Positions 7,402-15,663 are shown, counted from the first letter of the stretch. The stretch: DNA of 21,573 nt from an uncultured Oscillospiraceae bacterium (GCA_900544515.1 UQVI01000010.1:1-21573); one strand, 5' to 3'. Numbers and translations are program-made. Notes: generated by a model from the letters alone, not told the origin.

Positions 7402-9051
7402 TTATTTAACTACAACGCTTTTGACACCGCTCCAGGAGCAATATGTCTTTTTACCGTTTACGGTTTTATATGCTCTGACACGAACATAATATCTTTTGCC
7501 GCTCTGAGCGGTATTGAGAGTGGTTGAAAGGCTGTTGCGGCCGTTCACATTAACTGTCAGGTAATTGCTTGAAAAGTTCTTTGTGGTGGACCACATCACC
7601 TGATAACCGCTGCCATCATATATTGCTTTGTTCCATTTAACAGTAATTTTCTTTTTGCTGTTTGATTTAGCACTGTTCAATGTTACCATATTATATTTGG
7701 TTGCTGTAGTTATTGCATTGGTTCGGTAAGACAGATATGTTCTTCCATTTACTGTGTAATATGCCTGAATTTTGAAATAGTATTTTGTATTGTTCTTAAG
7801 ACCGGAAACCTTAAGGGTTGTATTTTTTGCACCCTTTATGTCCTTATACAGGGTATCTTTTTTAGTCTTTGGATCATATTTATAAATTCTGTATCCTGTT
7901 GCTCTTGCGTTTTTGTTCCATGCCAGATAGACTGCACTGTTGTTGCTGCCTGTAGCTTTGAACCCACTGATTCTCGGAGCTCTTGTACCATAGGTAACAC
8001 CTACCCAGTATTTACCGTAATAAGTTTTTCCTGACAGGTTTTTGTAAGCCTTCACTCTAAAGGTATATTCCTGGAAACTGGTCAGCCCTTTAACACTGAT
8101 TTTATTGGATTGTGTTGTTGCGTATCTGACATACTTTCCGTTTTTCATTATATCTACATAATATCCTGTAGCACCTGATACCTTGTTCCATGTGAGATTT
8201 ATCTGTTTTGTATCGCTTCCTGTTGCCTTAAGCCCAGTCACGCAGGGGAGCGGATTTGACGGCTCAGTAATAGTCTTTACTTTATAATTATTCTTTTTAC
8301 AGTTGTTATATACCTGAGTACCCGGATAACAGTATGTTACTGCATTTTTGCAGTTGCTTCCGTACAGATTTGCATTATTACCAAAACTGATGTTTGTGCT
8401 GTATACGTAAAGTGACTTAAGTTTTGGACAGTCTGATATCAGTTTGCTGTTATTGCCTATTTTGAATTCACTGCCTGCAGAGATAGTAACGCTCTGCAGG
8501 TTTTCACAGCTTTCAATATAACAGTCCTTAATACTGCTTGGTATAGTTAAGGATTTTATACTGTTCCAGTTATGAACAGTCAACTCTTCAAGTGAAGATG
8601 GAAGTGTTATACGCTCTAATGAAGAACAGTTTTCAAATGCATCACGTATTGTCTTTAATCCGTTTTTAAAATTAACTGTTTTTAGATTATTTAAACCACG
8701 AAAGCCTCCAAAATATTCGCCGGATCCCAGAATATACTCAAGTGTGCTTGGAAAACTGATTTCTTCAACCTTTTCCAGATAGCTGAAACAATCATAACCT
8801 ATACCTGTTATACCTTCACTGAATATAACTTTTTTAGCATTTACAAATTCATCCGGTGCTTCCCAATCGTGCTCAGAAGAGTAAGAGCCGTTTTCGATTT
8901 TTCCATTACATTTAATAACTAATGTGGACGTTTTTTTATCATATGTGTATGAAATCGTATTGGCAGATGCTGCAAAAGCAGTCAAATCCAAAGCACATAC
9001 GGACGATATAAGTATTATAAAAGATAATACTAATGATATTGTTTTTTTCAT
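7402..9051 (-). CDS. Secreted protein with BspA-type leucine-rich repeats and three FnIII domains
   Basis: Predicted extracellular or surface protein of 549 residues; specific function unknown. A signal peptide (about 1-28, ending AFAAS) is followed by a short beta-rich part. Irregular BspA/LRR_5-type repeats cover about 70-225 (recurring patterns such as LKTVNFKNGLKTI, LERITLPSSLEEL, IKSLTIPSSIKDC, LQSVTI). Three FnIII domains follow at about 269-355, 357-451 and 453-549. No LPXTG, dockerin or S-layer motif is seen. GAGGTGATTTT precedes the ATG, 20 bases after the stop of the InlB-like gene, so the two form an operon. The DNA for FnIII-2 and -3 is nearly identical to that of the glucosaminidase-like gene. 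BspA-LRR proteins often bind host or cell-surface ligands; that role is inference here. Confidence 0.85.
   Translation of the reverse strand: MKKTISLVLSFIILISSVCALDLTAFAASANTISYTYDKKTSTLVIKCNGKIENGSYSSEHDWEAPDEFVNAKKVIFSEGITGIGYDCFSYLEKVEEISFPSTLEYILGSGEYFGGFRGLNNLKTVNFKNGLKTIRDAFENCSSLERITLPSSLEELTVHNWNSIKSLTIPSSIKDCYIESCENLQSVTISAGSEFKIGNNSKLISDCPKLKSLYVYSTNISFGNNANLYGSNCKNAVTYCYPGTQVYNNCKKNNYKVKTITEPSNPLPCVTGLKATGSDTKQINLTWNKVSGATGYYVDIMKNGKYVRYATTQSNKISVKGLTSFQEYTFRVKAYKNLSGKTYYGKYWVGVTYGTRAPRISGFKATGSNNSAVYLAWNKNARATGYRIYKYDPKTKKDTLYKDIKGAKNTTLKVSGLKNNTKYYFKIQAYYTVNGRTYLSYRTNAITTATKYNMVTLNSAKSNSKKKITVKWNKAIYDGSGYQVMWSTTKNFSSNYLTVNVNGRNSLSTTLNTAQSGKRYYVRVRAYKTVNGKKTYCSWSGVKSVVVK
7407..7932. 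repeat. 526-bp exact repeat, copy 1 (FnIII coding)
   Basis: Read base by base, this segment is identical to 11424-11949. Identity stays high (four differences) to about 8010, then falls to roughly one difference per five bases while the encoded proteins remain homologous up to the PCVTGL start of FnIII-1. It begins at the last base of the final codon before the stop: one copy ends in Lys, the other in Arg. Confidence 0.95.
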
Positions 9052-9071
9052 AAAATCACCTCAATGAATAT

Positions 9072-11264
9072 TTAAGCCCAGCGGGCTCTGTACATTATTC
9101 TTCTGCCTACAGCACAGGTTGTAGTTGATGAATTACCTGTGTAAATGTAAAACTTATATATTGAAGAATCGTATTTGTTAATGTTCTGCCATTCCTGTGT
9201 ATCGGTTGCTAATTTTACAAATCTCCAGGTGCTGTCATCAATTCTGTATTGCATATAACCTCTGAGATCTGTTTGAGTTCCGACTTTAATGCTGTTTTTA
9301 GTGTATTTTTTTATGGTTGTAGTTGTACCATATGTAACACAGGTCGGTGCAAGAATAGATGATGCATAAATAACTTTACCGTTTGAATCATAATAAATAA
9401 CATATTCATCCCAGAGAGCATAGAATATTAAATGCTGTCCGGGCTGTGCAGTAGCAGATATGGTAGTACCGTTTCCATAAGCTGTTTTTACATAGCCAAC
9501 AGGCTGTGTGCCTTCCTTATACCAGGTTCTCGTTCCGTCTGTACCGGTATAAAGCCACTTTTCATTTTCAACATTATATATGTTCCAGCCTTTAAAAGTA
9601 CCTTTAGCTGAGCCTGAATCTTTGTTGACTCTGGTGAATGAATTATTGGGCATTTTGGTGGCTGTGCCGTATTTTACAGCTTTGCCGTCCATTGTTCCGC
9701 TTCCACCGTTTGCGTTAAAGGAAACATAGAATGAATCTGTAGCAGACCATACTGCACACAGCAGTAAATGTGTACCGGGTGAAGTTGTCTTAGCTAAGGA
9801 TGTTTGGTCTGAACAAAGACGTTTTGTATATCCGTTGGGTTGTTCACCCTCCTTATACCAGGATAGAGTTCCTGTACTCGGATCCTGATACATCCATTTA
9901 CCTGTTTCCACTTTATATACATTCCAACCCTTAAAAAGATACCCTTTTTTTGAAAAGGTATTCTTTTTTATTTTTGTCAGAACATTGTAAAGTATATTCG
10001 TGTTTTTCAAGGATGTATCATTGATATAGGCTGATACATTTGAATCTTTACAATATTTTATATTAAAGAATTGATTTGACAAATCACAGTAGTAGAACAA
10101 TACTTTTCTGTTACTATTTGCATCGGTGTATATTACATTAAATCCAATGATAATTCGATCACCAATCATAGTGATTCCTTCAATTTCATAGCTGACATTT
10201 TTGTTATTAATAACTGCTCTTGGTATATTAAAATTAACTTCTTTGACAAGCGTACCATACCAATTATGAATTATTAGAACATTCTGATAATGGTAGTTGC
10301 TCGAAGTAGTTGCATTGGATTTAATAGAATATAGAGAATAAATATAATTATCATCACAATAAGAACCTTGATGATAAGCCTCTTCACTATTTGTTTTGTT
10401 TACAACACCAATAAGGTTAAATGAGGAGTCCAGCATACAGAACATATTCTGATTGCCTGTTACATTAACTATATACCTGTTAAGTGATGCATTATAGTCA
10501 ATACAGGAAAATTGACAGCTGACATTCTTCTGTGAAATGGACAGAGAATTTGTTTCACCCCTGAAGAATGCAGCATTTGTTACAGCTACTTTATTGGATG
10601 TTTCAGTTTCACCACATTGGAAAATAAGCTGATCCTTTAAAGAATTATATGCAATATCATTGCCATGTTGAATATTTTTCAATGTAGGATAATCAGCATC
10701 AAATCTTGAACATTTTAAAACAGGATTTCCGTTTTTATCAAAATCAAAACAAAGCACGCCTCTGCCCACAGTTTTATAGTCAGATGTTCTCACAAGTACA
10801 ACATAATATAAATATTTTCCGTCACTGTCAGAGCCTTCTATGATCGGATAGTATTTGTTTGAATATTTTTTGTTAACTACCTCTTGTACATCATTACAGT
10901 TTATTAACAGCTTTAAATCACTGCTGTCAGTTTGATTGACGACATTACTTTGTGAAAGCTGAGACAGTTTGATTGTTATATCTGTATTTTCTGTTGTATC
11001 AACAATTGAAAAAGGCTGTATGCCTCCACTTACACTTTGTTCTTCAATATTCTCTTCCTCATATTCACCAAGCTGAGGATCGGTAATAGGTTCATAGCAG
11101 GTATAGTCTATTTCATCAGCTAAATCGTCGCTTGTTATTTCTTCATAATCATCAACATATCCGGAATCCATAAATGAATCTTCATCTTGAAATGATGCAA
11201 AAATTTCAATGGGGATTGATAGAATCATTATGATTGTTAATAACAGACAGGTCATTTTTTTCAT
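9072..11264 (-). CDS. Secreted protein with acidic N-terminus, predicted beta-propeller and InlB-B-type repeats
   Basis: This is a 730-residue exported protein of unknown function. After a signal peptide (about 1-24), residues 25-80 are rich in Asp/Glu. Residues about 95-400 are a beta-strand-rich region with recurring blade-like patterns (HGNDIAYNSLKDQLIF, IDYNASLNRYIV, YEIEGITMIGDRIIIGF), which I read as a likely beta-propeller (inference). Residues about 402-730 hold three related units of the InlB B-repeat/Flg_new kind, the second starting VSFNANGGSGTM. Units 1 and 2 share an unusual insert, FKGWNxYxVExxKWxY, then WYKEGxQPxGY; unit 3 is diverged. GGAGAG lies 6 bases before the chosen ATG at 11264; an upstream ATG at 11270 abuts the ribosome site and is unlikely. 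First gene of an operon with the LRR-FnIII gene. Confidence 0.8.
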   Translation of the reverse strand: MKKMTCLLLTIIMILSIPIEIFASFQDEDSFMDSGYVDDYEEITSDDLADEIDYTCYEPITDPQLGEYEEENIEEQSVSGGIQPFSIVDTTENTDITIKLSQLSQSNVVNQTDSSDLKLLINCNDVQEVVNKKYSNKYYPIIEGSDSDGKYLYYVVLVRTSDYKTVGRGVLCFDFDKNGNPVLKCSRFDADYPTLKNIQHGNDIAYNSLKDQLIFQCGETETSNKVAVTNAAFFRGETNSLSISQKNVSCQFSCIDYNASLNRYIVNVTGNQNMFCMLDSSFNLIGVVNKTNSEEAYHQGSYCDDNYIYSLYSIKSNATTSSNYHYQNVLIIHNWYGTLVKEVNFNIPRAVINNKNVSYEIEGITMIGDRIIIGFNVIYTDANSNRKVLFYYCDLSNQFFNIKYCKDSNVSAYINDTSLKNTNILYNVLTKIKKNTFSKKGYLFKGWNVYKVETGKWMYQDPSTGTLSWYKEGEQPNGYTKRLCSDQTSLAKTTSPGTHLLLCAVWSATDSFYVSFNANGGSGTMDGKAVKYGTATKMPNNSFTRVNKDSGSAKGTFKGWNIYNVENEKWLYTGTDGTRTWYKEGTQPVGYVKTAYGNGTTISATAQPGQHLIFYALWDEYVIYYDSNGKVIYASSILAPTCVTYGTTTTIKKYTKNSIKVGTQTDLRGYMQYRIDDSTWRFVKLATDTQEWQNINKYDSSIYKFYIYTGNSSTTTCAVGRRIMYRARWA

Positions 11265-11319
11265 AAGCATCTCTCCGTATACAATTATTTCTTATTTGGA
11301 AGTATTATCCATATATACA

Positions 11320-11348
11320 AGTATATACCTATGAGCTAGATATGTCAA
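11320..11348 (-). promoter_or_regulatory. σA promoter of the InlB-like/LRR-FnIII operon
   Basis: On the minus strand, TTGACA (11343-11348) and TATACT (11320-11325) are 17 bases apart. The -35 is perfect, the -10 has one mismatch, and the elements equal those of the XRE gene promoter. It lies just past the terminator of the preceding gene. Confidence 0.8.
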
Positions 11349-11350
11349 TA

Positions 11351-11396
11351 TTCACAAAAAAATAAAAGACTTGGCACATAAAAATGTACCAAGTCT
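11351..11396 (-). terminator. Rho-independent terminator of the glucosaminidase-like gene
   Basis: On the minus strand the arms 11384-11396 and 11367-11379 form a 13-bp stem with one non-Watson-Crick (G·U-type) pair and an A/T tetraloop. A T-rich tract (TTTATTTTTTTG) follows. It separates this gene from the next operon. Confidence 0.9.
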
Positions 11397-11418
11397 ACAA
11401 AAAACGACAAAAAACGAC

Positions 11419-13626
11419 TTATCTAACTACAACGCTTTTGACACCGCTCCAGGAGCAATATGTCTTTTTACCGTTTACGGTTTTATATGCTCTGACACGA
11501 ACATAATATCTTTTGCCGCTCTGAGCGGTATTGAGAGTGGTTGAAAGGCTGTTGCGGCCGTTCACATTAACTGTCAGGTAATTGCTTGAAAAGTTCTTTG
11601 TGGTGGACCACATCACCTGATAACCGCTGCCATCATATATTGCTTTGTTCCATTTAACAGTAATTTTCTTTTTGCTGTTTGATTTAGCACTGTTCAATGT
11701 TACCATATTATATTTGGTTGCTGTAGTTATTGCATTGGTTCGGTAAGACAGATATGTTCTTCCATTTACTGTGTAATATGCCTGAATTTTGAAATAGTAT
11801 TTTGTATTGTTCTTAAGACCGGAAACCTTAAGGGTTGTATTTTTTGCACCCTTTATGTCCTTATACAGGGTATCTTTTTTAGTCTTTGGATCATATTTAT
11901 AAATTCTGTATCCTGTTGCTCTTGCGTTTTTGTTCCATGCCAGATAGACGGCACTGTTATTGCTGCCTGTAGCTTTGAAACCGCTGATTCTCGGAGCTCT
12001 TGTACCATAGGTAACACCTACCCAGTATTTACCCCATATGGTATTGTTCGATTTTGTCTGATATGCTTTTACTCTGAATGTGTATTCCTGGAAGCTGTTC
12101 AGTCCTGTAACACTAATTTTATTTGATTTGGTTGTAGCATATTTTACATACTTACCGTTTTTCATGATATCAACACGGTATCCTGTAGCACCTGATACCT
12201 TGTTCCAGGTGAGGTTAATCTGCTTTGTGTCACTGCCTGTCGCTTTCAGACCTGTAACGCAGGGCAGAGTAGTTACTGCTGTGGTAGTAGTGGTTGTTGT
12301 AGTGGAGCTTGAAGGCTTAGTTGTTGTGGAAGTATTACTATCGTTAGGCATATTGTTGAATACCGGAATGGAGAATGTTTTTGTAATACCGAGTATTCCT
12401 GCATTGCTGTATGCAGTATATGTTGTTCTTGCTTCTGAAGCGGCAGCAGCAACATTCGCCATATATTCATGGGTGTGAAGAGTGCCTGATTCAGGGTTAA
12501 CATTAAATTTCTGAAGATAGCCTGTGAACTGTGTTTTGTAATTCTGGGCAATGTACTTTGCACCATTAACGATAGAAATGTGAGGAGATGTCCACGGTCT
12601 GTTATAGGTGTCAGGCTTGGCAGTGGTTGTCTTTTTATCAACTAAATCTGTACGGATATAGCCTGTGTAAGATTTATTATTATAGGTTACGGAAATCTGA
12701 TACCATGTATAGCCGTCACTCTGCTTTGCTGTAGTTGATTTGTATGTGACCTTTGTGTTAGCAGGAAGCATAACAATCTCCTTGCTGGAGGTTGTAGCCT
12801 TCTCTCTTACTCTGCATTGACAGTTTGTATAATATCCTGTGCCTGCTGCAGTAGCATTAGAAGTGCTTGCCCACTTGAGTCCGTCAAGAGCACCTGTATA
12901 AGCTCCTATATTATAATAGTTGAAGATACCCGGATAGGTTTTGTTTGTACCGCTTGCACCACCGGCAGTAGGCTTCGCACCGCCAACCTCCTGTCTGATT
13001 TTGGATGCAAGGTAATATGAGCTCATTCCGTTGCGGCTTGCGGCAGCCATGATAGAATCGGAATAGGTGATTGTAAGTGTGCGTGAAGCACCTGTTGTGT
13101 CTTTATATGAGATTTTGGAGTTGTGCATCCAAGTGCCATTTAATATAGATTCAACACCGGACTGTGTCTGGGTGCCATTGTATTTAGTGGACTCAAACTG
13201 GAAAATCTCTTTTTCATTAAGGAAGTTTCTTGGATCAAGATAATATTCAACAGCCTTTTCGGAGGCAGATACCCAGTTACTTGCTTCCTGAATGACATAT
13301 TGACCATTCTTTTTGCATTGTGCACAGTCACAGTACATAGATGTGCTTGTCCCTGATGATTTTTCAATAAGCTGGTTTGAATGATTTTTTCTCTCTCCGT
13401 TTACTGCCGCATGGAAATCAAGGTTTGTTTTTAGCGGTTCAAATATCCAGTTAGGATATTTTTTATGCAGTTCAACAAGATCGTCTAGATAGCTTTCGGG
13501 AAAGCCTTTACTGCGTAATGTTGCAGCGTAATCGGCTGCCTGTACCTTAATTGTGCTTGCACCGAATAACGCAAATATGTTTATTATGAATGTCAAAGAT
13601 AATAAAACAGATAGTATTTTTTTCAC
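11419..13626 (-). CDS. Secreted glucosaminidase-like autolysin with inserted SH3b domain and three FnIII domains
   Basis: Probable extracellular cell-wall hydrolase of 735 residues. Signal peptide about 1-30. The N-terminal module (GFPESYLDDLVELHKKYPNWIF, about 41-62) and the LASKIRQEVGG segment (about 206-215) resemble Firmicute endo-beta-N-acetylglucosaminidases of the LytD/GH73 kind, with E213 as likely catalytic acid. An SH3b wall-binding domain (about 264-330) interrupts the catalytic region, which resumes at YNRPWTSPHISIVNGAKYIAQNY (341-363). A Cys-rich CxCxxC lies at 99-104. A Thr/Ser linker (431-453) leads to FnIII domains at about 455-541, 543-637 and 639-735. The start is GTG after AAGGGGGA. 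It has its own σA promoter and terminator, divergent from the XRE gene. The C-terminal 180 residues nearly equal those of the LRR-FnIII protein. Confidence 0.82.
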   Translation of the reverse strand: MKKILSVLLSLTFIINIFALFGASTIKVQAADYAATLRSKGFPESYLDDLVELHKKYPNWIFEPLKTNLDFHAAVNGERKNHSNQLIEKSSGTSTSMYCDCAQCKKNGQYVIQEASNWVSASEKAVEYYLDPRNFLNEKEIFQFESTKYNGTQTQSGVESILNGTWMHNSKISYKDTTGASRTLTITYSDSIMAAASRNGMSSYYLASKIRQEVGGAKPTAGGASGTNKTYPGIFNYYNIGAYTGALDGLKWASTSNATAAGTGYYTNCQCRVREKATTSSKEIVMLPANTKVTYKSTTAKQSDGYTWYQISVTYNNKSYTGYIRTDLVDKKTTTAKPDTYNRPWTSPHISIVNGAKYIAQNYKTQFTGYLQKFNVNPESGTLHTHEYMANVAAAASEARTTYTAYSNAGILGITKTFSIPVFNNMPNDSNTSTTTKPSSSTTTTTTTTAVTTLPCVTGLKATGSDTKQINLTWNKVSGATGYRVDIMKNGKYVKYATTKSNKISVTGLNSFQEYTFRVKAYQTKSNNTIWGKYWVGVTYGTRAPRISGFKATGSNNSAVYLAWNKNARATGYRIYKYDPKTKKDTLYKDIKGAKNTTLKVSGLKNNTKYYFKIQAYYTVNGRTYLSYRTNAITTATKYNMVTLNSAKSNSKKKITVKWNKAIYDGSGYQVMWSTTKNFSSNYLTVNVNGRNSLSTTLNTAQSGKRYYVRVRAYKTVNGKKTYCSWSGVKSVVVR
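11424..11949. repeat. 526-bp exact repeat, copy 2 (FnIII coding)
   Basis: Partner of 7407-7932 in the same orientation, offset 4017 bases. The first mismatch is T/G at 7933/11950. It encodes FnIII-3 and most of FnIII-2. Confidence 0.95.
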
Positions 13627-13673
13627 TAAAAATCCCCCTTAGATTTTAAATCACGTGTATTTATATTATCTCA

Positions 13674-13738
13674 TGTAAAACACATTGTAACATTTTGTAA
13701 TAAAAATGTCAATTTTAAGACAACTTGTAATATTTACA
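13674..13738. promoter_or_regulatory. Cluster of TGTAA boxes, candidate XRE operator
   Basis: TGTAA occurs at 13674-13678, 13686-13690, 13696-13700 and 13726-13730. The last forms an inverted pair, with TTACA at 13734-13738 (5-3-5 palindrome). The palindrome lies between the two divergent -35 elements, and the others flank or overlap the autolysin -10. A/T-rich DNA makes chance repeats possible, so the binding role is a guess. Confidence 0.35.
13684..13712 (-). promoter_or_regulatory. σA promoter of the glucosaminidase-like gene
   Basis: On the minus strand, TTGACA (13707-13712) and TACAAT (13684-13689) are 17 bases apart. A TGTAA box (13686-13690) overlaps the -10. Confidence 0.8.
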
Positions 13739-13762
13739 TAATGTGCTGAATAAGGGTTTTTA

Positions 13763-13791
13763 TTGACATTTTATGCATATTTGTATATACT
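13763..13791 (+). promoter_or_regulatory. σA promoter of the XRE regulator gene
   Basis: TTGACA (13763-13768) and TATACT (13786-13791) are 17 bases apart. The predicted leader is about 30 bases. Confidence 0.82.
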
Positions 13792-13826
13792 AAATAGGAG
13801 TGAAAATATATAAAGGAGGGTGAGTT

Positions 13827-14207
13827 TTGTCAGATTTATCAGAAAAACTTAAATATTTCAGAAAAAAATCAAATTTAACCCAGCAACAGGTTGCTGATGC
13901 TTTAGGAATTGACCGCAGTGCATATTCATATTATGAAACAAATACTAGTACACCAAAGCTTGCCACCGTTCAAAATCTTGCCAGACTTTATAATACAAGT
14001 GTTGATTTACTTCTTGGAAATACCGGTGCTGCCAGTGAAGGGGCGATCCTCAACAGTCCTGACAGATTTGAAAAATGGTATATGGATGATCGCTTTAATC
14101 AGCTTTCTGATTTTGAACAGGCAATACTCCTCAGGATAAGACTTATGAGTGTAGAAGAAAAGAAAAAACTTATGGAATACATTGACAACTCTATAAGTAA
14201 CAGTTGA
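13827..14207 (+). CDS. XRE/Cro-CI-family helix-turn-helix regulator
   Basis: DNA-binding transcription regulator of 126 residues. The N-terminal HTH_3 domain (about 5-62) shows the classic pattern LKYFRKKSNLTQQQVADALGI, then DRSAYSYYETNTSTPKLATVQNLARLYNTSVDLLLG. A short helical C-terminal part (about 75-122), rich in charged residues, may dimerise. The start is TTG at 13827, 7 bases after AAGGAGG (13813-13819); no better start is in frame. It is divergent from the glucosaminidase-like gene, with TGTAA boxes between, so control of that gene and of itself is plausible. No phage genes are nearby, so it is not obviously a prophage repressor. Confidence 0.92.
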   Translation: MSDLSEKLKYFRKKSNLTQQQVADALGIDRSAYSYYETNTSTPKLATVQNLARLYNTSVDLLLGNTGAASEGAILNSPDRFEKWYMDDRFNQLSDFEQAILLRIRLMSVEEKKKLMEYIDNSISNS

Positions 14208-14208
14208 T

Positions 14209-14249
14209 AAAAAAGCTCCGTATGGAATTTACCCATTCGGAGCTTTTTT
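14209..14249. terminator. Bidirectional terminator between the XRE gene and the AGCS symporter gene
   Basis: AAAAAAGCTCCG (14209-14220) pairs with CGGAGCTTTTTT (14238-14249), and the stem is extended by ATGG/CCAT. Outer A and T runs serve both strands. Confidence 0.9.
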
Positions 14250-14258
14250 GTTTGCAAA

Positions 14259-15632
14259 TTATTTTTGCTTTTCCTTTTTCAACGTTTTTTGATATTCCTT
14301 TGTGTCTTTTGCGAGTACACCTGATAATACAAGAAGTGAAATCAGATTCGGTATTGCCATGAGTCCGTTTGCAATATCTGAGAAGGACCATACGATATCC
14401 AGTGATGCCGTTGCACCCACAAAGGTCAGTACTGAAAATACCACTCTGTATATATAACAATAAATAGGCTTTTTCAGAAGGAATTCAAGTGACTTTTCAC
14501 CATTATATTCCCAGCCGAGAATGGTTGAAAATGCAAACAGAACAATGCTGATTGTAACAAATATTCCGCCTGTTTTTCCCAGTGCAGTTTCAAAGGCAGA
14601 GATTGTAAGTGCTGCACCCTGTGCATCCGTTTTTCCGATAAGACCGCTTGAGGCGATTACCAGACCTGTGATTGTGCATACTACGATGGTGTCAATAAAT
14701 GTACCGCACATATTTATGTATCCTTGTTTAACGTGATGGTCTGATGTTGCAGAGGCTGCTGATATAGCCGCACTTCCGAGACCTGCCTCATTGGAAAATA
14801 CGCCTCGTGCAATTCCGTATCGCATGGAAGTCAATATTGTTCCGGCAACACCGCCTGCGACTGCTTTTGTATTGAAAGCGGATTTAAAAATGAGGGCTAT
14901 TCCCTCAGGCACATTCTTATAATTTATAATGATTACTATAATACCTGCAATAATATAAAACACTGCCATTGCGGGTACAAGGATGGTTGACACCTTTGAA
15001 ATAGATTTGATTCCGCCGATAACGATTAATGCTGTCAATACTGCTATTATAATTCCTATAATAACAGGTGACACTGAAAAAGTACTTGCAACAGAGCTTG
15101 ATATGGAATTTGCCTGAGTTGCATTCCCTATACCAAATGAAGCAAGCAGTGTGAATATTGCAAAAAATACAGCAAGAACTTTACCGAGTTTTTTGTGCTT
15201 GAAAGCATTCTGAAGCGTGTACATCGGTCCACCGCACATTTCACCGTTTTCATTTACTGTACGGTATTTTAGCGCTAATGCACATTCTGCATACTTTGTT
15301 GATATGCCAAAGGCAGCTGATATCCACATCCAGACAAGTGCACCGGGTCCGCCCAAGACCATTGCGGTTGCTACACCTACAATATTTCCCGTGCCCACAG
15401 TAGCGGCAAGTGCCGTCATTAGAGCAGAGAATGGAGATATATCACCTTGTCCGTTATCTGTTTTTCTGGATTCTTTACTGAATAATTTTTTTAGTGAATA
15501 TCCAAGATTTCTCCATGTAAGAAAGTCAAGCCTGATTGTGAGAAATATACCTGTTCCTACCAGAAAAACCAGCATAACAGGTCCCCATACAAAGTTACTC
15601 ATTGCTTTTACAATTTCCTGAAGTTTCTCCAT
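14259..15632 (-). CDS. Sodium:alanine (AGCS) family amino-acid symporter
   Basis: Takes up alanine or glycine with Na+ (or H+); the exact substrate is not decided by sequence. 457 residues from the chosen start and about 11 membrane segments. Family blocks are visible: the ALAATVGTGNIVGVATA segment, the GGPGALVWMWISAAFGISTKYAE segment, the GGPMYTLQNAF segment, and the RYGIARGVFSNEAGLGSAAISAASA segment. A frame-open upstream extension of 31 residues exists, but its first codons lie inside the tatD terminator hairpin. GGAG sits 9 bases before the ATG at 15632, and the promoter at 15664-15692 would start transcription after the upstream ATG. It is a single-gene unit. Confidence 0.92.
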   Translation of the reverse strand: MEKLQEIVKAMSNFVWGPVMLVFLVGTGIFLTIRLDFLTWRNLGYSLKKLFSKESRKTDNGQGDISPFSALMTALAATVGTGNIVGVATAMVLGGPGALVWMWISAAFGISTKYAECALALKYRTVNENGEMCGGPMYTLQNAFKHKKLGKVLAVFFAIFTLLASFGIGNATQANSISSSVASTFSVSPVIIGIIIAVLTALIVIGGIKSISKVSTILVPAMAVFYIIAGIIVIIINYKNVPEGIALIFKSAFNTKAVAGGVAGTILTSMRYGIARGVFSNEAGLGSAAISAASATSDHHVKQGYINMCGTFIDTIVVCTITGLVIASSGLIGKTDAQGAALTISAFETALGKTGGIFVTISIVLFAFSTILGWEYNGEKSLEFLLKKPIYCYIYRVVFSVLTFVGATASLDIVWSFSDIANGLMAIPNLISLLVLSGVLAKDTKEYQKTLKKEKQK

Positions 15633-15663
15633 ATTTTTCATCTCCAATAAAAATGTCCGAATC

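Noticed and set aside
7407..11949. Large direct repeat as the border of a mobile element
   Set aside because: Both copies are inside coding frames of homologous domains. No transposase, integrase or terminal inverted repeats lie between them.
12080..12478. Open frame of 132 codons on the plus strand, Val-rich
   Set aside because: It is the antisense of the Thr-rich linker and FnIII-1 of the autolysin gene. It has no ribosome site, and its composition is an echo of repeated Thr codons.
13827..14207. XRE gene as prophage repressor
   Set aside because: No integrase, excisionase, replication or structural phage genes nearby; the neighbours are surface-protein and transporter genes.
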